From Meira nashicola (lineage: Eukaryota; Basidiomycota; Exobasidiomycetes; Exobasidiales; Brachybasidiaceae), in assembly GCA_001600355.1 (NCBI GenBank), contig BCJU01000001.1:4898013-4962012 (forward strand): a stretch of 64,000 nucleotides of DNA, read 5' to 3'. The position numbers and the translations under genes are program-made. The notes beneath the pieces were generated by a model. That model worked only from the letters and a program-made list of their open reading frames with translations. It had not been told where the DNA came from and made no database searches. Position 1 is the stretch's first letter. Every line of letters begins with the position of its first letter. Below, piece after piece: positions 32,813 through 43,427 of the stretch.

Positions 32813-34655
32813 GGGGTAAGACGAGAAAGAAGAACGAAAAAAGTCAAGTTTTTATTATTGTATTCTATCGATTCATTAATGGTCAAAGAAGATGCAGTGA
32901 AGCTAATGGATTCATCTATTCACTGCATATACGCCTCATCACACAAAACTCACCTTTCCCTATATGTATGTTTCCTTTTCGACCATCAACTTCTTCGTCT
33001 TTTTTTATATGTTGTATGAAATGCGTACCCTTTTATTTACAGACCCATGTTTATCAGAATATAGTAATGATTATTTTTATGAACTCACGTTTGTCAGCCC
33101 CAATTTTTAGGTTGTGTCGGCACTGCGTCCGACTTGGCACCTGAATACTTCGTTTCCGATATGCCGCAATGCACAACGTCAGAGTATAGTCTTTGTTGAG
33201 GCCTTTAGCAATTCCTTTCTGCTGGTCAGGCAGGAATGTGATTTTGACCCTAATTCCCCTCTATTCTTATATTGTATCCTTCTTCGTATGCTTTATCAAC
33301 TTTGAAAGTATATAGATGTGGACTAAACAATGGTAAAAAGAAAACTTTTAAAATAGGACTTTATTATGACATATCTAACATTATACTAAAGACTAAAAAA
33401 GGAAAAGTCTTTTTACCTCAGATCTTTTCTCTCTCATTCTATTCTCTTATAAAACTCTTATCAAAGTTTTTACGCCTGCCATTATTTCTTATCACGATAA
33501 ACAATACTGTTTGATCATTATTATTAGTTATATTATCGGAATTTAATGTTCCTACGGATGCTAGTGTCATCTTAAAAATGTTTAATCTCAAGCCCCTTTT
33601 AAGCTTCTTTACTTCTATTCCGTGCAGGAAGCGTACGTACCATTGACATATGGTTAGCGTGGGCGACTTTTTTCTTTCTAGCGCAAATGCATTGATACAT
33701 ACACATGTATATGAAAGGCTAATTCCTCTCCTGGAAAGTGCTTTGCATGATTATATTGTCCATTTAAATTAAGTCTTCATTTCATAAGCATCGCTCATGG
33801 GGTGTAGCTGTTGTGGCTTTCTATACAAAGCAAAGCTGATAAGATGAATAAAGATCACTTTTTTATTTCTAAGCAAGTCTAGACCCTCCAAGACGAGGAC
33901 TATTTCAATATATTTGAGAGACTTCGGACTCCCGTAAATGCTGTGACAATCTACCTCCCTTATTTCGTTGCCGCCGGTAAGGATAAATGTGTTTTCTTTT
34001 ACTAAAAAAAGACAATTCTTGGCAATCACTTCTTTTTCTGTGGGTAAATTTATTAAATGACATCATTTTCATGCCGAAAGAAAGAAGTCAAGATTCTACG
34101 TGTGGCTAAATGGCTGTGTTTTCCAAGTAATTGCTGATAAACAATTCTTGGCTTACAATGAAAATTATATTATTATACATTTTCCTGGTCTCAGATTGAG
34201 GGCATGGAATTGCGGGAACCATAGAAGGGGGGTATGCTTCTTCGGCACTTTTCCCGTTTATCTTCTTATTTTTGCTATCTTTTTTGCGCTGACAGTTGAA
34301 CCCTTTTCTAAAAGTCAACGCGTTTTATTTCTTTTTCTTTATATGAGATCTCGAGACCCTTGGGACTGAGTTTTAACGAGCATAGATCGGTGGTCTATTA
34401 CAGCTTGCATCATTCTAGCTTTCAATAGAAGATACTCTTACATATAGTACGCACATATATCATTAGTATGTGCAGGGAACAAATGGACAGAATGTTTAAT
34501 TGTCTTTTATTGGATCGACGCAAGGAACGCCATAAATTAGGCAAATGAGCATGATGATGTGATTTTACTCTGAAACGATTATTCTTTTTAATGCCCTATC
34601 AACTTCTAATTACCTTTTACAAGCGGGCTTATAAAATACCAAAAGAACGATCTTC

Positions 34656-34673
34656 TATGTATGTATGTATGTA
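34656..34673. repeat. (TATG)n microsatellite
   Basis: Four and a half tandem TATG units. Confidence 0.85.
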
Positions 34674-35320
34674 CGCCAAAGAATAATAAATCAACAAGCG
34701 TTTCTTTTTTCCTTCTTCTCTCAGCGCACCATGCGCGCCTTTGGAGAATTCTAGTTCAATTTTTCTTAACTTGCGGAAGACAAAGATTCGCGCCCCTTTT
34801 TTACCTGAATTTGTGCGTGTTGCTGTGCAAAAAAAGGGCCCCGTGGAAATAAGTTAAACATGCTGTGCTGTGTACAAACACGTTATTTTTACATACACGA
34901 ACGAACCAAAGGTCCATATTAAAAGGGCGATATTAAAGCGGGAAGAATATGCACGGGAGCAGTGAAAGAACCATTAAAGGGAAAGAGCGGCACTTGAAAG
35001 ATGCATTGTGCCAGCGTGCATAGTATGGGGCACTGAATCGGCATAAAATGAAAAAGTTGTATTCTTCTTTCCGATAAACGGCATTGGGCGTCGGACGATT
35101 GTGTAAATGCGCTTGCTACACCTTCTTGTTGTTGTTGTCGTATTTGTTGGTCTGGAAATACAAATTCACGCAATGTTGGCTGACAAGACTTGAAACTTGA
35201 GCCTCGCTAGTGCAAACGGATTGGAAAACCCGTCGAAGGACCCCCTAAGATCGGCATCTTGAGTGCTGATATGCCATGTGTTTTAGTCAATTGAATTTGG
35301 TTTCCTGCATGTCCGAGCAT

Positions 35321-35344
35321 ATGTATGTATGTTCATACATACAT
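35321..35344. repeat. Perfect inverted repeat of tetranucleotide units
   Basis: The arms ATGTATGTATG (35321-35331) and CATACATACAT (35334-35344) are perfect reverse complements separated by TT, so a head-to-head microsatellite could fold into a hairpin. It lies about 250 bp upstream of the secreted-protein gene. Confidence 0.85.
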
Positions 35345-35460
35345 ACAAAGGTTTGAATACGATTCATAGTGTAATCCGAAACTGTGCCCCCTTCTTGCCA
35401 CACATTTGAGCGCGCAAAACATACATATATATTTTGCCATCCAAATCTCAACAAGCTTTT

Positions 35461-35595
35461 CATATTGTTACCACCACCCATTCCTACTCTTTTATTTGTT
35501 TTCGTCTTTTTTTCAATTGTCGAAACATTTACATACCCTTCTTTGATCCACTTCACACTTTTTGAACGCGAATCACCTTTTTTCTTATTTTCAAG
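35461..35595 (+). promoter_or_regulatory. Pyrimidine-rich promoter/leader of the secreted protein gene
   Basis: A strongly C+T-biased stretch runs almost to the ATG at 35596. Such tracts are common around transcription starts of highly expressed fungal genes. The exact start cannot be placed. Confidence 0.35.
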
Positions 35596-36201
35596 ATGCA
35601 ACTCTCAAGCTTACTTTTGGCCGGTACTGCCATGGCAGCCGTCGTTTTCGCTCAAGACGGTAAACCAAACATCAACACCCCAAACCCATTGATCCAATGC
35701 CAAAACTACCAAATTACCTTCTCCGGAGGTTCCCCACCATACAACTTGTACGCAACCAAGGAAGGTCAATTCGGCGCTATCTTGGCCCAAATCGGATCTG
35801 GTGTTACCGGTACATCTTACACATGGAAAGTTAACCTTGCTTCCGGTACCGCCATCAACTTGTTCATCACTGATAACGCTGGTCAATCAAACACATCCGG
35901 TGGTGCAACAATTTTGGGTTCCAACGACAGCAGCTGTCTAGGTACCGCAAACACATCCAGCGCTGCTTCCGGTGGTGCTTCTTCAACCGGAAGTTCTTCT
36001 CCTAGCTCTACCTCAGGTGCATCTTCCTCCAGCCGCAGCTCTTCAGCTGGAGCTTCCTCCAACACAGCAGCTACCCGCAGCTCTTCAGCCGGTGGCGCTT
36101 CTCAAACCTCTCAAGGAAGCGGTAACGGTGCTTCTCAATTGACTGGCTTCTCCGCCGCCGTTGCAGGTGCTGTCGGTGTTGTCGTCGCTGCTTTGGTTTA
36201 A
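35596..36201 (+). CDS. Secreted, Ser-rich, probably GPI-anchored cell-surface protein
   Basis: The product has 201 residues. A signal peptide (MQLSSLLLAGTAMAAVVFAQ, cleavage near residue 20) precedes a compact beta-sandwich-like domain of about 95 residues. That domain has two cysteines (in LIQCQNYQITFSGGSPPYNL and NDSSCLG) and a TSYTWKVNLASGTAINLFI core. A Ser/Ala/Gly/Thr linker of about 60 residues, likely O-glycosylated, follows. The last about 20 residues are hydrophobic (FSAAVAGAVGVVVAALV), with small residues (GNGAS) just before them as a possible omega site. This arrangement is common among basidiomycete wall proteins. Codon use is strikingly biased toward C-ending and optimal codons (AAC, ACC, ATC, TTC, GGT), unlike most neighbours, which suggests very high expression. 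The precise role is unknown. Confidence 0.88.
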   Translation: MQLSSLLLAGTAMAAVVFAQDGKPNINTPNPLIQCQNYQITFSGGSPPYNLYATKEGQFGAILAQIGSGVTGTSYTWKVNLASGTAINLFITDNAGQSNTSGGATILGSNDSSCLGTANTSSAASGGASSTGSSSPSSTSGASSSSRSSSAGASSNTAATRSSSAGGASQTSQGSGNGASQLTGFSAAVAGAVGVVVAALV

Positions 36202-37246
36202 AGTACTCACGCTTAAATCCGTGTGACGATTCTTGACACGGATCCCCTGAAAAGGAATTAAATGGATGTTTAATCGATCAAGCATGATCACCTGCTTGGT
36301 ATTTTTCAATATCTTCGGTCGATTCCGGACAGATCATGTTTTCCTTTCTTTTGAAAACCGTTTTGCATTTTATTTTATGATCAAACGACAATAAAATATA
36401 TTTTGATTTTTCCAATGTTCTCTTTTAGATGCATGATAATTCAAAGATTTTCTCATCTAAAATTGAAATATTGATAACTTGTCTCCTTATCTTTTCTTTT
36501 TTTTGACTTACTCAATACCGCATTATAATTTATTTCATCATCAGCTTCTTTGCTTTACTATGTGAATTGTGTGCGGTTATTATTAATGAAATTCGTTTAG
36601 ATGATATTCTTATCGCCTGTCACTATCACGCAAAATTGGTTCATAAAGTACGGAATCATTCACACCCTTTTCGTGCCATCATGTCACATTAATTTGTTTT
36701 CACTGCAATCTAAGATCACCCATGATAGATTAAGAAAAATATCGTTCCCATTCATCAAAAGTCTAACTGCGGTGTTCAATCGCTTTCAATGATCACCCAA
36801 AAAAGGGGTTCGTCCAAAATAAAAAGGTGCCTGATGAGTTTTTTTGAGCGAGCGCTGTGCACGGTTGCCAAGTGTTCCAATGAAGCGTGCGTGCGCAAGT
36901 GCTCGCTTGTTGTATGACGCATTGCATCCATTGTTACTAGAATAGAAACCAGTTAGCGTAAAAACTTTAAAAAGTTTCTCAAAAATATTGCTGGCATAAA
37001 AGTTGTAAACAATCAGCTTAGCGTCATGAAGATCGACACGGTCTCCTTTATTTCTCTGATTATTAAGCAAGCTACAAGTTTCACGTGAATCCTTATTTTT
37101 TAAAACGGATTTAGTGAAAAGGAACTCCACCAGATTTCCGGAGTTTAAGAATAGTACTTTCTGATAAACACAATCAATCTTTCATTTGGTGATAGAGACA
37201 GAAATGCTGGTGAACTTAAAGCTTCGGTAGCATTTTGTGGCGACTG
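36202..37246. other. Spacer upstream of the HemK-type gene
   Basis: This A+T-rich stretch of about 1 kb carries the 3' end of the secreted-protein gene. Small frames on both strands have no motif. No RNA gene is seen. Confidence 0.5.
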
Positions 37247-38422
37247 ATGAGTATTGGCAGAATAATAAACAATGGCTCACCACTTTTCCAATCTTTAAGA
37301 CCAAGGCTGGTATGGATAAAACCGATTACCTGTTTTAGAGCATTTAGCCAGATTAGATCAAGATCGGAAGTTGATGCGATTCAAAAAGAAAGACTTGAAA
37401 AAGCACTGAGAGAGTTGGTTGAATTTCATAAGAATAATGTCAAGATCGGTCTTGTGAATAGATCTAAAGTTATACGAGAAGCGGAAGAACAAGCACATCG
37501 AGAATGGAATTGGTTAAAGGATGAAATTGGATTGAATACTACCAAAAAGCTTGATGCAATCAAAACAGAAAAGATTATAAGGCTCACACAAAGGCTGTTA
37601 AATAATGAACCTATCAGTTATGTTCTTGGAAATCAGCCTTTTGGACCCTTGTTGATCAAATGCGCCCCTCCAACCTTGATCCCGAGACCTGAAACAGAAG
37701 CATTGGTAGAGCATATATTCGATCAACTCAAGGATACATTCCGGCAACATCTTCGTCAGCAAAACGATGAAGCGAAACCATTGCGAATATTGGATCTCTG
37801 TACAGGATCAGGCTGTATATCTTTGCTAATTCGTCATCGTTTGCTCGAATTGATCAGCAAGGAGACATATACCAAATTTCAAAATCCAGCATTTCAAATT
37901 GTCGGTGTCGATATAGCTGATTCAGCTTTGCAGCTTTCTAATGAAAATTTGGCTCTATACAATCACGGTGAAGACTATGGAAAGCTTGCTTCGCAATACG
38001 GTAATCTTGTGCTTATTTCTTTTGAGCAAGTAGACATGCTAAACGATACATCAATTCGTACCTTTATCGCTCAACATGGGCCTTTTGATGCGGTGCTTTG
38101 CAATCCTCCTTATATACCCGCAAAAGAATGGAAGGAATTAGATGCAAGTGTACGAGACTGGGAAGATCGTTTAGCTCTCGTTGGTCATCCTGATAATGAA
38201 TCGGACGGCTTGTTATTCTATAGACGATTAGCTGACCTGGTCGACAGACATAATCTGTCGGCATCGTCAGTAAATCAACATTTCCCTTTGGTGGCAACAG
38301 AGGTTGGACATGATCAAGCAGAGAAAGTTAGAGATATTTTCACTGGCCAAAAGAAGCTATCGCTACTAGAAATTTGGACAGATCCTTTTGGGAAGCAAAG
38401 AGCAGTCATTGCAAAAATGTAG
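37247..38422 (+). CDS. MTQ1: Mitochondrial HemK/PrmC-type release-factor glutamine methyltransferase
   Basis: The enzyme methylates the glutamine of the GGQ motif in a peptide-chain release factor using S-adenosylmethionine. The frame is open from a TTG four codons upstream; the ATG at 37247 gives 391 residues. The N-terminus (MSIGRIINNGSPLFQSLRPR) is basic and lacks acidic residues, as expected for mitochondrial import. An N-terminal helical domain includes EPISYVLGNQPFGPLLI and TLIPRPETEALVEHI, the HemK family signature. The SAM-binding motif ILDLCTGSGCISLLI is near 180-194, and the catalytic NPPY is at residues 286-289. These together separate it from other methyltransferases. Mitochondrial rather than cytosolic (MTQ2-type) identity is inferred from the full-length N-terminal domain and presequence. 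Confidence 0.92.
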   Translation: MSIGRIINNGSPLFQSLRPRLVWIKPITCFRAFSQIRSRSEVDAIQKERLEKALRELVEFHKNNVKIGLVNRSKVIREAEEQAHREWNWLKDEIGLNTTKKLDAIKTEKIIRLTQRLLNNEPISYVLGNQPFGPLLIKCAPPTLIPRPETEALVEHIFDQLKDTFRQHLRQQNDEAKPLRILDLCTGSGCISLLIRHRLLELISKETYTKFQNPAFQIVGVDIADSALQLSNENLALYNHGEDYGKLASQYGNLVLISFEQVDMLNDTSIRTFIAQHGPFDAVLCNPPYIPAKEWKELDASVRDWEDRLALVGHPDNESDGLLFYRRLADLVDRHNLSASSVNQHFPLVATEVGHDQAEKVRDIFTGQKKLSLLEIWTDPFGKQRAVIAKM

Positions 38423-38596
38423 TCTACAATTTTAATATTATAGAAAGGGATTCGGAATAGCACTTCTTCAGTAGAGACCACCCAAATCTTACATCATATC
38501 TTTTCACACGAAACAGCTGCATTTTCAATGAAACGAGAAAGTAGATTGTACAAGATGTAAAGGTTGCAGATATGTGTGTTTTGATAAAGAATGCAT

Positions 38597-39625
38597 CTAA
38601 GCTTGAGCGCGAGTTTTGCTTCTCTTGCCGGTTTGTGCTTGGAAACCAGTTTTGATGGTTGTGACGGATCGTGTGGAACCACATGATTCACACGTCATGA
38701 AATAGATACGGTTTTCCTTTGTCAAACTTGTTTGAGGTGATCGACACGTCTTGCAAGTAACGTATTCTACAATGTACTTTCTCAACACCTTTTCAATTTG
38801 AGCAGGTTGGAAACGACCACGAATGACCAAACGTTGACTACCATCAACGGAACCAACAGTACCCAATTCTGTAAATAGATATTGAATTACGTGATCAGGT
38901 TGACGATGCATGCGCTTGCAAATATCAATCACATTGGCGAAAACAGTCTTCTTTGAACCATCTCTTTGAACGACTGGTGGAACAATGACATATCTTCTCT
39001 TTTCACCAGACAAGGCAGGATTTTGTGCACGTAAAGTTGAGAAAATTCTTCCTAGAAGCTCTTGATATGTATAGTCACGATCACTTCCATGCCATGTTTC
39101 AACGTTCTCTTTGTGTCCCTCTTTCTCTTCACCTTCTCCGTCATCTCGTGCAAATGGATCATCGCCTAGATCGGCATCATCTGCACCTTCATCCTCGCCT
39201 TCTCCTCCAGCAGCAGCACCTTCACCCAACTCTTTCTCAAACGCTTCCAAGTCAAATCCTCCCTTTTTACTCTTTTTCTTTTTCTTCTTCATTTCTCCAA
39301 AATCTAGATCTCCATCAGGAACGGCTTCAGCGGCTTCTGCACCTGCTTCGGTTGCCGTTCCATCTGCTGCTGATTCTTCGGTTGCGTCTTCGTTCAAGTC
39401 CATAGGGATTGCCTTTTTCTTCTTACTTTTCTTTTTTAGACCTCCAAACATGTCGTCTGGATTCTCTTCTGCTTCACCGGCATTCTCTGTTGGAGCAGAT
39501 GTTCCGTTTGCCTCTGCTTCAACATTCTCACCACCGTCTAAGTCAAAATCAACGAATTTTTTCTTACTCTTCTTTTTTAGTCCCGGCTCGAATAGAGGCT
39601 CATTTGTTGGATCTTCCGAAGCCAT
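38597..39625 (-). CDS. SUI3: Translation initiation factor eIF2 subunit beta
   Basis: eIF2-beta is part of the ternary complex that brings initiator tRNA to the 40S subunit. The product has 342 residues from the ATG at 39625 ([13 protein letters not shown]). Three lysine blocks typical of the N-terminus are present ([44 protein letters not shown]); in the family they bind eIF5 and eIF2B-epsilon. The core domain follows ([19 protein letters not shown], then [20 protein letters not shown] and [20 protein letters not shown]). The C-terminal zinc ribbon uses CKTC and CESC (about 293-319). Every landmark is present. It is divergent from ATP3 with 520 bp between. Confidence 0.97.
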   Translation of the reverse strand: MASEDPTNEPLFEPGLKKKSKKKFVDFDLDGGENVEAEANGTSAPTENAGEAEENPDDMFGGLKKKSKKKKAIPMDLNEDATEESAADGTATEAGAEAAEAVPDGDLDFGEMKKKKKKSKKGGFDLEAFEKELGEGAAAGGEGEDEGADDADLGDDPFARDDGEGEEKEGHKENVETWHGSDRDYTYQELLGRIFSTLRAQNPALSGEKRRYVIVPPVVQRDGSKKTVFANVIDICKRMHRQPDHVIQYLFTELGTVGSVDGSQRLVIRGRFQPAQIEKVLRKYIVEYVTCKTCRSPQTSLTKENRIYFMTCESCGSTRSVTTIKTGFQAQTGKRSKTRAQA

Positions 39626-40145
39626 CTTGTCTTTATCTCGTGAATGGTATCGATGAAAGTGTAAAAGGTGAAGCTGAGCTTCACACAAAGGTATGGCAAA
39701 AAGCTTCCTTTCCCAGGTTATTTCTCATCCTTTGCACGCGTCCATACGCCCGTGACTCCAAAAAGTGTATTACAGTAAGATTGTATTCCACTTTCTTCCT
39801 TTTTCAATACAAAAAGAGCAATACAATTCTTAGCTTTGATCTGATCAGCGCGCAGTCACGCTTGTAAGCTTTCTCGGAAAAGATCGCGCGCGAGCCCAGG
39901 AAGAAACGAAAGAGCAAGCAATGAAGCACTTTTGCGCCCACCCAAGCTTTGGCTAAAGGCTAAAGCGCCCTTTCCTCCGGCGCGGCAACTGTTGCAAGCT
40001 GGCTTCCTTCTAGGGCGTACTGGAGGTGTGTGTACACACATGCGTAGACATCAAAAAGCTTCTGATCTTCGCACGGGTTGAGATCTATCACCATCATCAC
40101 CTTCTTGTGCGCGCGCTTGTTCGATTCGACTATAGATCATTCGTC
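39626..40145. promoter_or_regulatory. Divergent promoter of eIF2-beta and ATP3
   Basis: This 520 bp bidirectional spacer is more G+C-rich than other spacers, with CpG-rich patches (near 39885-39895, 39975-39985 and 40108-40116). No specific site can be named. Confidence 0.5.
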
Positions 40146-41093
40146 ATGGCCTCGCTCGCACGTACTGCCGTTCGTCCGGCTTTGTCGGCTGGAATGGTTA
40201 TGCCATCTGCTGCTGCCCGTGTTTCGGCAACTGCTGGTTTCCACTCTTCAGCAACACAGATGAGCACTTTGCGTGAATTGGAAGGAAGAATTAAGTCCGT
40301 CAAAAACATTGAAAAGATTACCAAATCCATGAAAATGATTGCTTCCACTAAATTGGCAAAAGCTCAACGTGCTATGCAAGCTGCTAAAGCATACGGTCAA
40401 ACCAACGATGAAGTTTTCAAAAATGCTGAAGCTAAACAAAGTGATGGTGGTAACCAACTATATGTCGTCGTTTCTTCCGATAAAGGTTTATGCGGTGGTA
40501 TTCACTCTTCCGTCTCAAAACGTACAAAGTCTGAATTGAAACAACTCGGTGGTGCTGCAGGATCTGCTGAAAGTTCCGAAGGTCCAAGACTCGTTGTTTT
40601 GGGTGACAAGGCAAAAGCACAATTGTCTCGTTCTTTGGGTAAAAACATCGCCATCTCTTTCAATCAAGTCGGTAAGGACGTTCCCACATTTGCAGATGCA
40701 AGTGCAATCGCTGACAAGATCATCGCTAGCGGTGTCAAATTCGACCAAGTCAACATCGTCTACAACGCATATGTTTCCGCCATCTCTTTCGAATCGAACA
40801 TCTTGACCGTTTTCGGTGAAGAGGCATTGCGCAATGCTGCCAACTTCAACGCATACGAACAAGAAGATGATACCACAAAAGATTTGGCTGAATTTGCATT
40901 GGCAAACGCAATCTACGCTGCTTTGGTTGAAGGACACGCTGCTGAAATTAACTCCAAGCAAAATGCTATGGACAACGCATCCAAGAACGCTGGAGAGATG
41001 ATTCAAACTTTGGGAATGGCCTACAACCGTGGTCGTCAAGCACAAATTACCAACGATTTGATTGATATCATTACTGGTGCTTCTGCCTTGTAA
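40146..41093 (+). CDS. ATP3: Mitochondrial F1F0-ATP synthase subunit gamma
   Basis: The gamma subunit is the rotating central stalk of mitochondrial ATP synthase. The frame opens earlier, but the ATG at 40146 begins a clear mitochondrial presequence (MASLARTAVRPALSAG, Arg-containing, no acidic residues, to about residue 38). The mature start STLRELEGRIKSVKNIEKIT follows. The conserved N-terminal helix (KSMKMIASTKLAKAQRAM), SSDKGLCGGIHSSV, and the C-terminal helix MDNASKNAGEMIQTLGMAYN then NRGRQAQITNDLIDIITGA are all intact. It has 315 residues, the usual size. Codon use is biased toward optimal codons, consistent with abundant expression. Confidence 0.98.
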   Translation: MASLARTAVRPALSAGMVMPSAAARVSATAGFHSSATQMSTLRELEGRIKSVKNIEKITKSMKMIASTKLAKAQRAMQAAKAYGQTNDEVFKNAEAKQSDGGNQLYVVVSSDKGLCGGIHSSVSKRTKSELKQLGGAAGSAESSEGPRLVVLGDKAKAQLSRSLGKNIAISFNQVGKDVPTFADASAIADKIIASGVKFDQVNIVYNAYVSAISFESNILTVFGEEALRNAANFNAYEQEDDTTKDLAEFALANAIYAALVEGHAAEINSKQNAMDNASKNAGEMIQTLGMAYNRGRQAQITNDLIDIITGASAL

Positions 41094-41335
41094 GCAAGTT
41101 AGATGATAAGAATGACCGCTGCAACTAAGAGTGCATGTGGTTCGAAATATACTACACTTATAATCAGTAGAGGATTGATGTTTGTTCAATCCTTTGTTCA
41201 TACATCAGTCAGTTGTGAATGAAATGCAAATCGATACAGAAAATTCATGGTTCCGTGATGAGAAAGAAAGAATCTATCATTATTATACAAAATGAAGTAG
41301 AAGTACACTACAAGGTCTAAGACCTATTGAACAGC
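41094..41335. other. Convergent 3' spacer
   Basis: ATP3 and the CCDC174-like gene end toward each other here. Nothing else is seen. Confidence 0.5.
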
Positions 41336-42340
41336 TTACTTATCGCCTTTATCATCGAGGCCACCGCGAAATTTTTTAGTTGTGTGCCTTTCCTCATGCA
41401 ATTCGTCAATTTGACGTTTACGTATTTCTTCGTCTTGACTGAATTGGAAAAAGCCAGCACCCCTATACCGTTTCTCCGAACGTGAATCGAAATGATCTGC
41501 AGCTGAACGCTTGTAAGATCCTGCCCCTTCTTTGTTTGCATTTTCACGGGCTCTTTGAGCAAGATCAGGTTTATAAACGGGAAAGTTTGTCGAAGGGCCA
41601 TAAGATACCATATGATCATCGTTTGAATTTTCTTCTGCTCTTTGCTGTTCTCGGTGAACGTGTCTTGGCAATTCACTTTTACGTACCGTTCTCGTTCTGC
41701 CAAATTCGTCTTCGTATTCTACAAAGGGATCTTCAGCATTGCTTAGCGGTGTTAGATCTTGAGGAAGAGAGTGATCTTCTCCTTCTTCTTCGCTGCCATC
41801 ACTGACACCGGCAAATCGTTGTGCCTCTTTTCGATCCCAATCGACTAAAGAATCTTGAAATTGTTCTTCACTAAGACCACCAGTTCTACCTCTTTGAAGC
41901 TGATCGTATAATTTTGCCTTTCGTTCCAAGGCAGCTTTGATCTTGTTTGAATGATCATCTGATTTGTAACTCTTGTTCGAGCTAGTTTCGCTCCTTTTAA
42001 TCTCGTCACGTTTAGACGATCGAGCGATCACATTTGGTGAAGGACGCTGGAATGCCGATAATTTCTAATTATAGACGAGACATTTATTTGTCAGTGAGAA
42101 GGAAAGCATAATGTCATCATTTTTATCCTCTTCTCTTACCTTTTCACGTTTACCCAAGAGTTCTTCTTTGTCATGTTTGCTAGACTTCTTCAAGCTGGCT
42201 TTCAAGTCAGAAAATGAACTTGAGTTGGATGAATTCAATTTTGAGCTACTTTTACCCTCTACTTCATCCTCCTTTTCGCCAGTAACTTTTGACTTGCTTC
42301 TGACTTTTGAAGAGAAATCCGACCAAGAACCTGATGACAT
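41336..42340 (-). CDS. CCDC174-like nuclear coiled-coil protein (DUF4078-type)
   Basis: Two exons on the minus strand are 42340-42140 and 42064-41336. The 75 bp intron has GTAAGA as donor, a CTGAC branch-like site and ATTAG as acceptor, phase 0. The ATG at 42340 gives MSSGSWSDFSSKVRSK, for a product of 309 residues. Landmarks are SDLKASLKKSSKHDKEE, then a Pro/Ser-Asn segment (QRPSPNV), ALERKAKLYDQLQRG, and FVEYEDEFGRTRTVRKSELP. The C-terminal block GAGFFQFSQDEEIRKRQIDEL completes the match to the CCDC174/DUF4078 family. The human member is nuclear and linked to the splicing machinery and exon junction complex. A second in-frame acceptor (TTCCAG) lies 18 bases further and would drop six residues. 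Function in fungi is inferred only. Confidence 0.8.
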
Positions 42341-43356
42341 AATATACGCCTGAATAATCACATCAAAGGACGCCAAGCAACAAATTCATATATAAAGTCT
42401 ATATGCAATGCTATCTGTCATGCAATCATGATTTTCACCAATATTTTAAAAGTCCGTTCATTTGTCAGACATGGTCAACTGCATGGTTGGAACATGCTGA
42501 ATGCGCGAGGAACAATTAGGAACGCAAATTGGAAAATCTAAAAAGCCTTCTTTTTTATTTTGGAAAAGTGTATGCAGTGCAAGCACGCGCCGCGCCTCGC
42601 CTTTAAGCAACTTTTGATTCACTTTTCTCAAGTGGCTTTTTCATTTTATTTTCCAAACAAAAAAGTGCGGATAAGCAAAAGGCATTTTAGAGAAAGGTGT
42701 AAAGCATTTGAGCCGCAGGTATGAAAACGGGACGTAAAGTTAAAAGAAGGAAAGGTGTGGATTTTATGGATGAAGTTTAAATTATGAAATGGTTCAAGAG
42801 TGTTTATCATTCAATTTCGAGGCTATGTATTAACTTTATGCTCTGTTGAATGTCTCGAATTTGGAACGGACAGAATAAAAGAGAATAATAATCTTCAACG
42901 GACTCAATCAAGCATCAGGTTCCTGAACGAGATGCATCGCTGATGTAGTTTCCGATCTCATGCTACGCATAAAGATATAAAAATAAACAAAGCAGTAAGC
43001 CGATTGCTGTACACATTATAGACTACAGTAGAGCTGCTTTTTCATCACAAAATGAAAGAGTCCCCTCTTCTCCCTGCATACGCTAATACGTGCTATTTTG
43101 TGGAGATTTGGTCACGCTATTTTTTATTTTATTCAAAGAGGGCGCCGTTCAATGCTTGGCTAACAATATGCTTGCGTGTGATTTTACAATAGAACGGCGG
43201 ACTTGCATGTATGTATTTGACATCATGATTGAATTGAATGTTTGTATGCACTTCTTTATGATATCTTGCATTGAAATTTGATTCAATGAGAATAGTAGCA
43301 TTCGAGCTAGTAATTTACATATTCAGAAAGAACACAGAGGTGGGAAAGAAAGTTCT

Positions 43357-43374
43357 GCAGCGAGGCGCCGGCGC
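43357..43374. promoter_or_regulatory. G+C-rich palindromic block, copy 2
   Basis: GCAGCGAGGCGCCGGCGC matches the block at 26257-26274 at 16 of 18 positions and contains the same palindrome GCGCCGGCGC (43365-43374). It lies about 660 bp upstream of the RhoGAP start. Confidence 0.4.
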
Positions 43375-43415
43375 AGCCAATTTAAAACACCCAGTTTGTG
43401 CCTTAAATGAAAGCG

Positions 43416-43427
43416 TGCATGCATGCA
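43416..43427. repeat. Alternating TGCA tract
   Basis: TGCATGCATGCA is a self-complementary purine-pyrimidine alternation. A longer, less regular copy lies at 62009-62030. Confidence 0.7.

Larger units (their letters stand above)
32813..35595. other. 2.8 kb spacer without a supported gene
   Basis: This is the longest gene-free stretch. It is A+T-rich, and the short frames present start mostly at non-ATG codons and carry no motif. It contains a (TATG)n run at 34656-34673 and a perfect hairpin-forming tetranucleotide repeat at 35321-35344. The last 150 bases are pyrimidine-rich, a plausible promoter/leader for the highly expressed secreted protein that follows. Confidence 0.5.

Noticed and set aside
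39111..39656. Ser/Phe-rich plus-strand frame opposite eIF2-beta
   Set aside because: It is the complement of the Lys/Glu/Ala-rich N-terminus of eIF2-beta; an antisense artefact.
40515..41201. 228-codon minus-strand frame opposite ATP3
   Set aside because: It is an antisense shadow of a strongly codon-biased gene, Cys/Ser-rich without motif.
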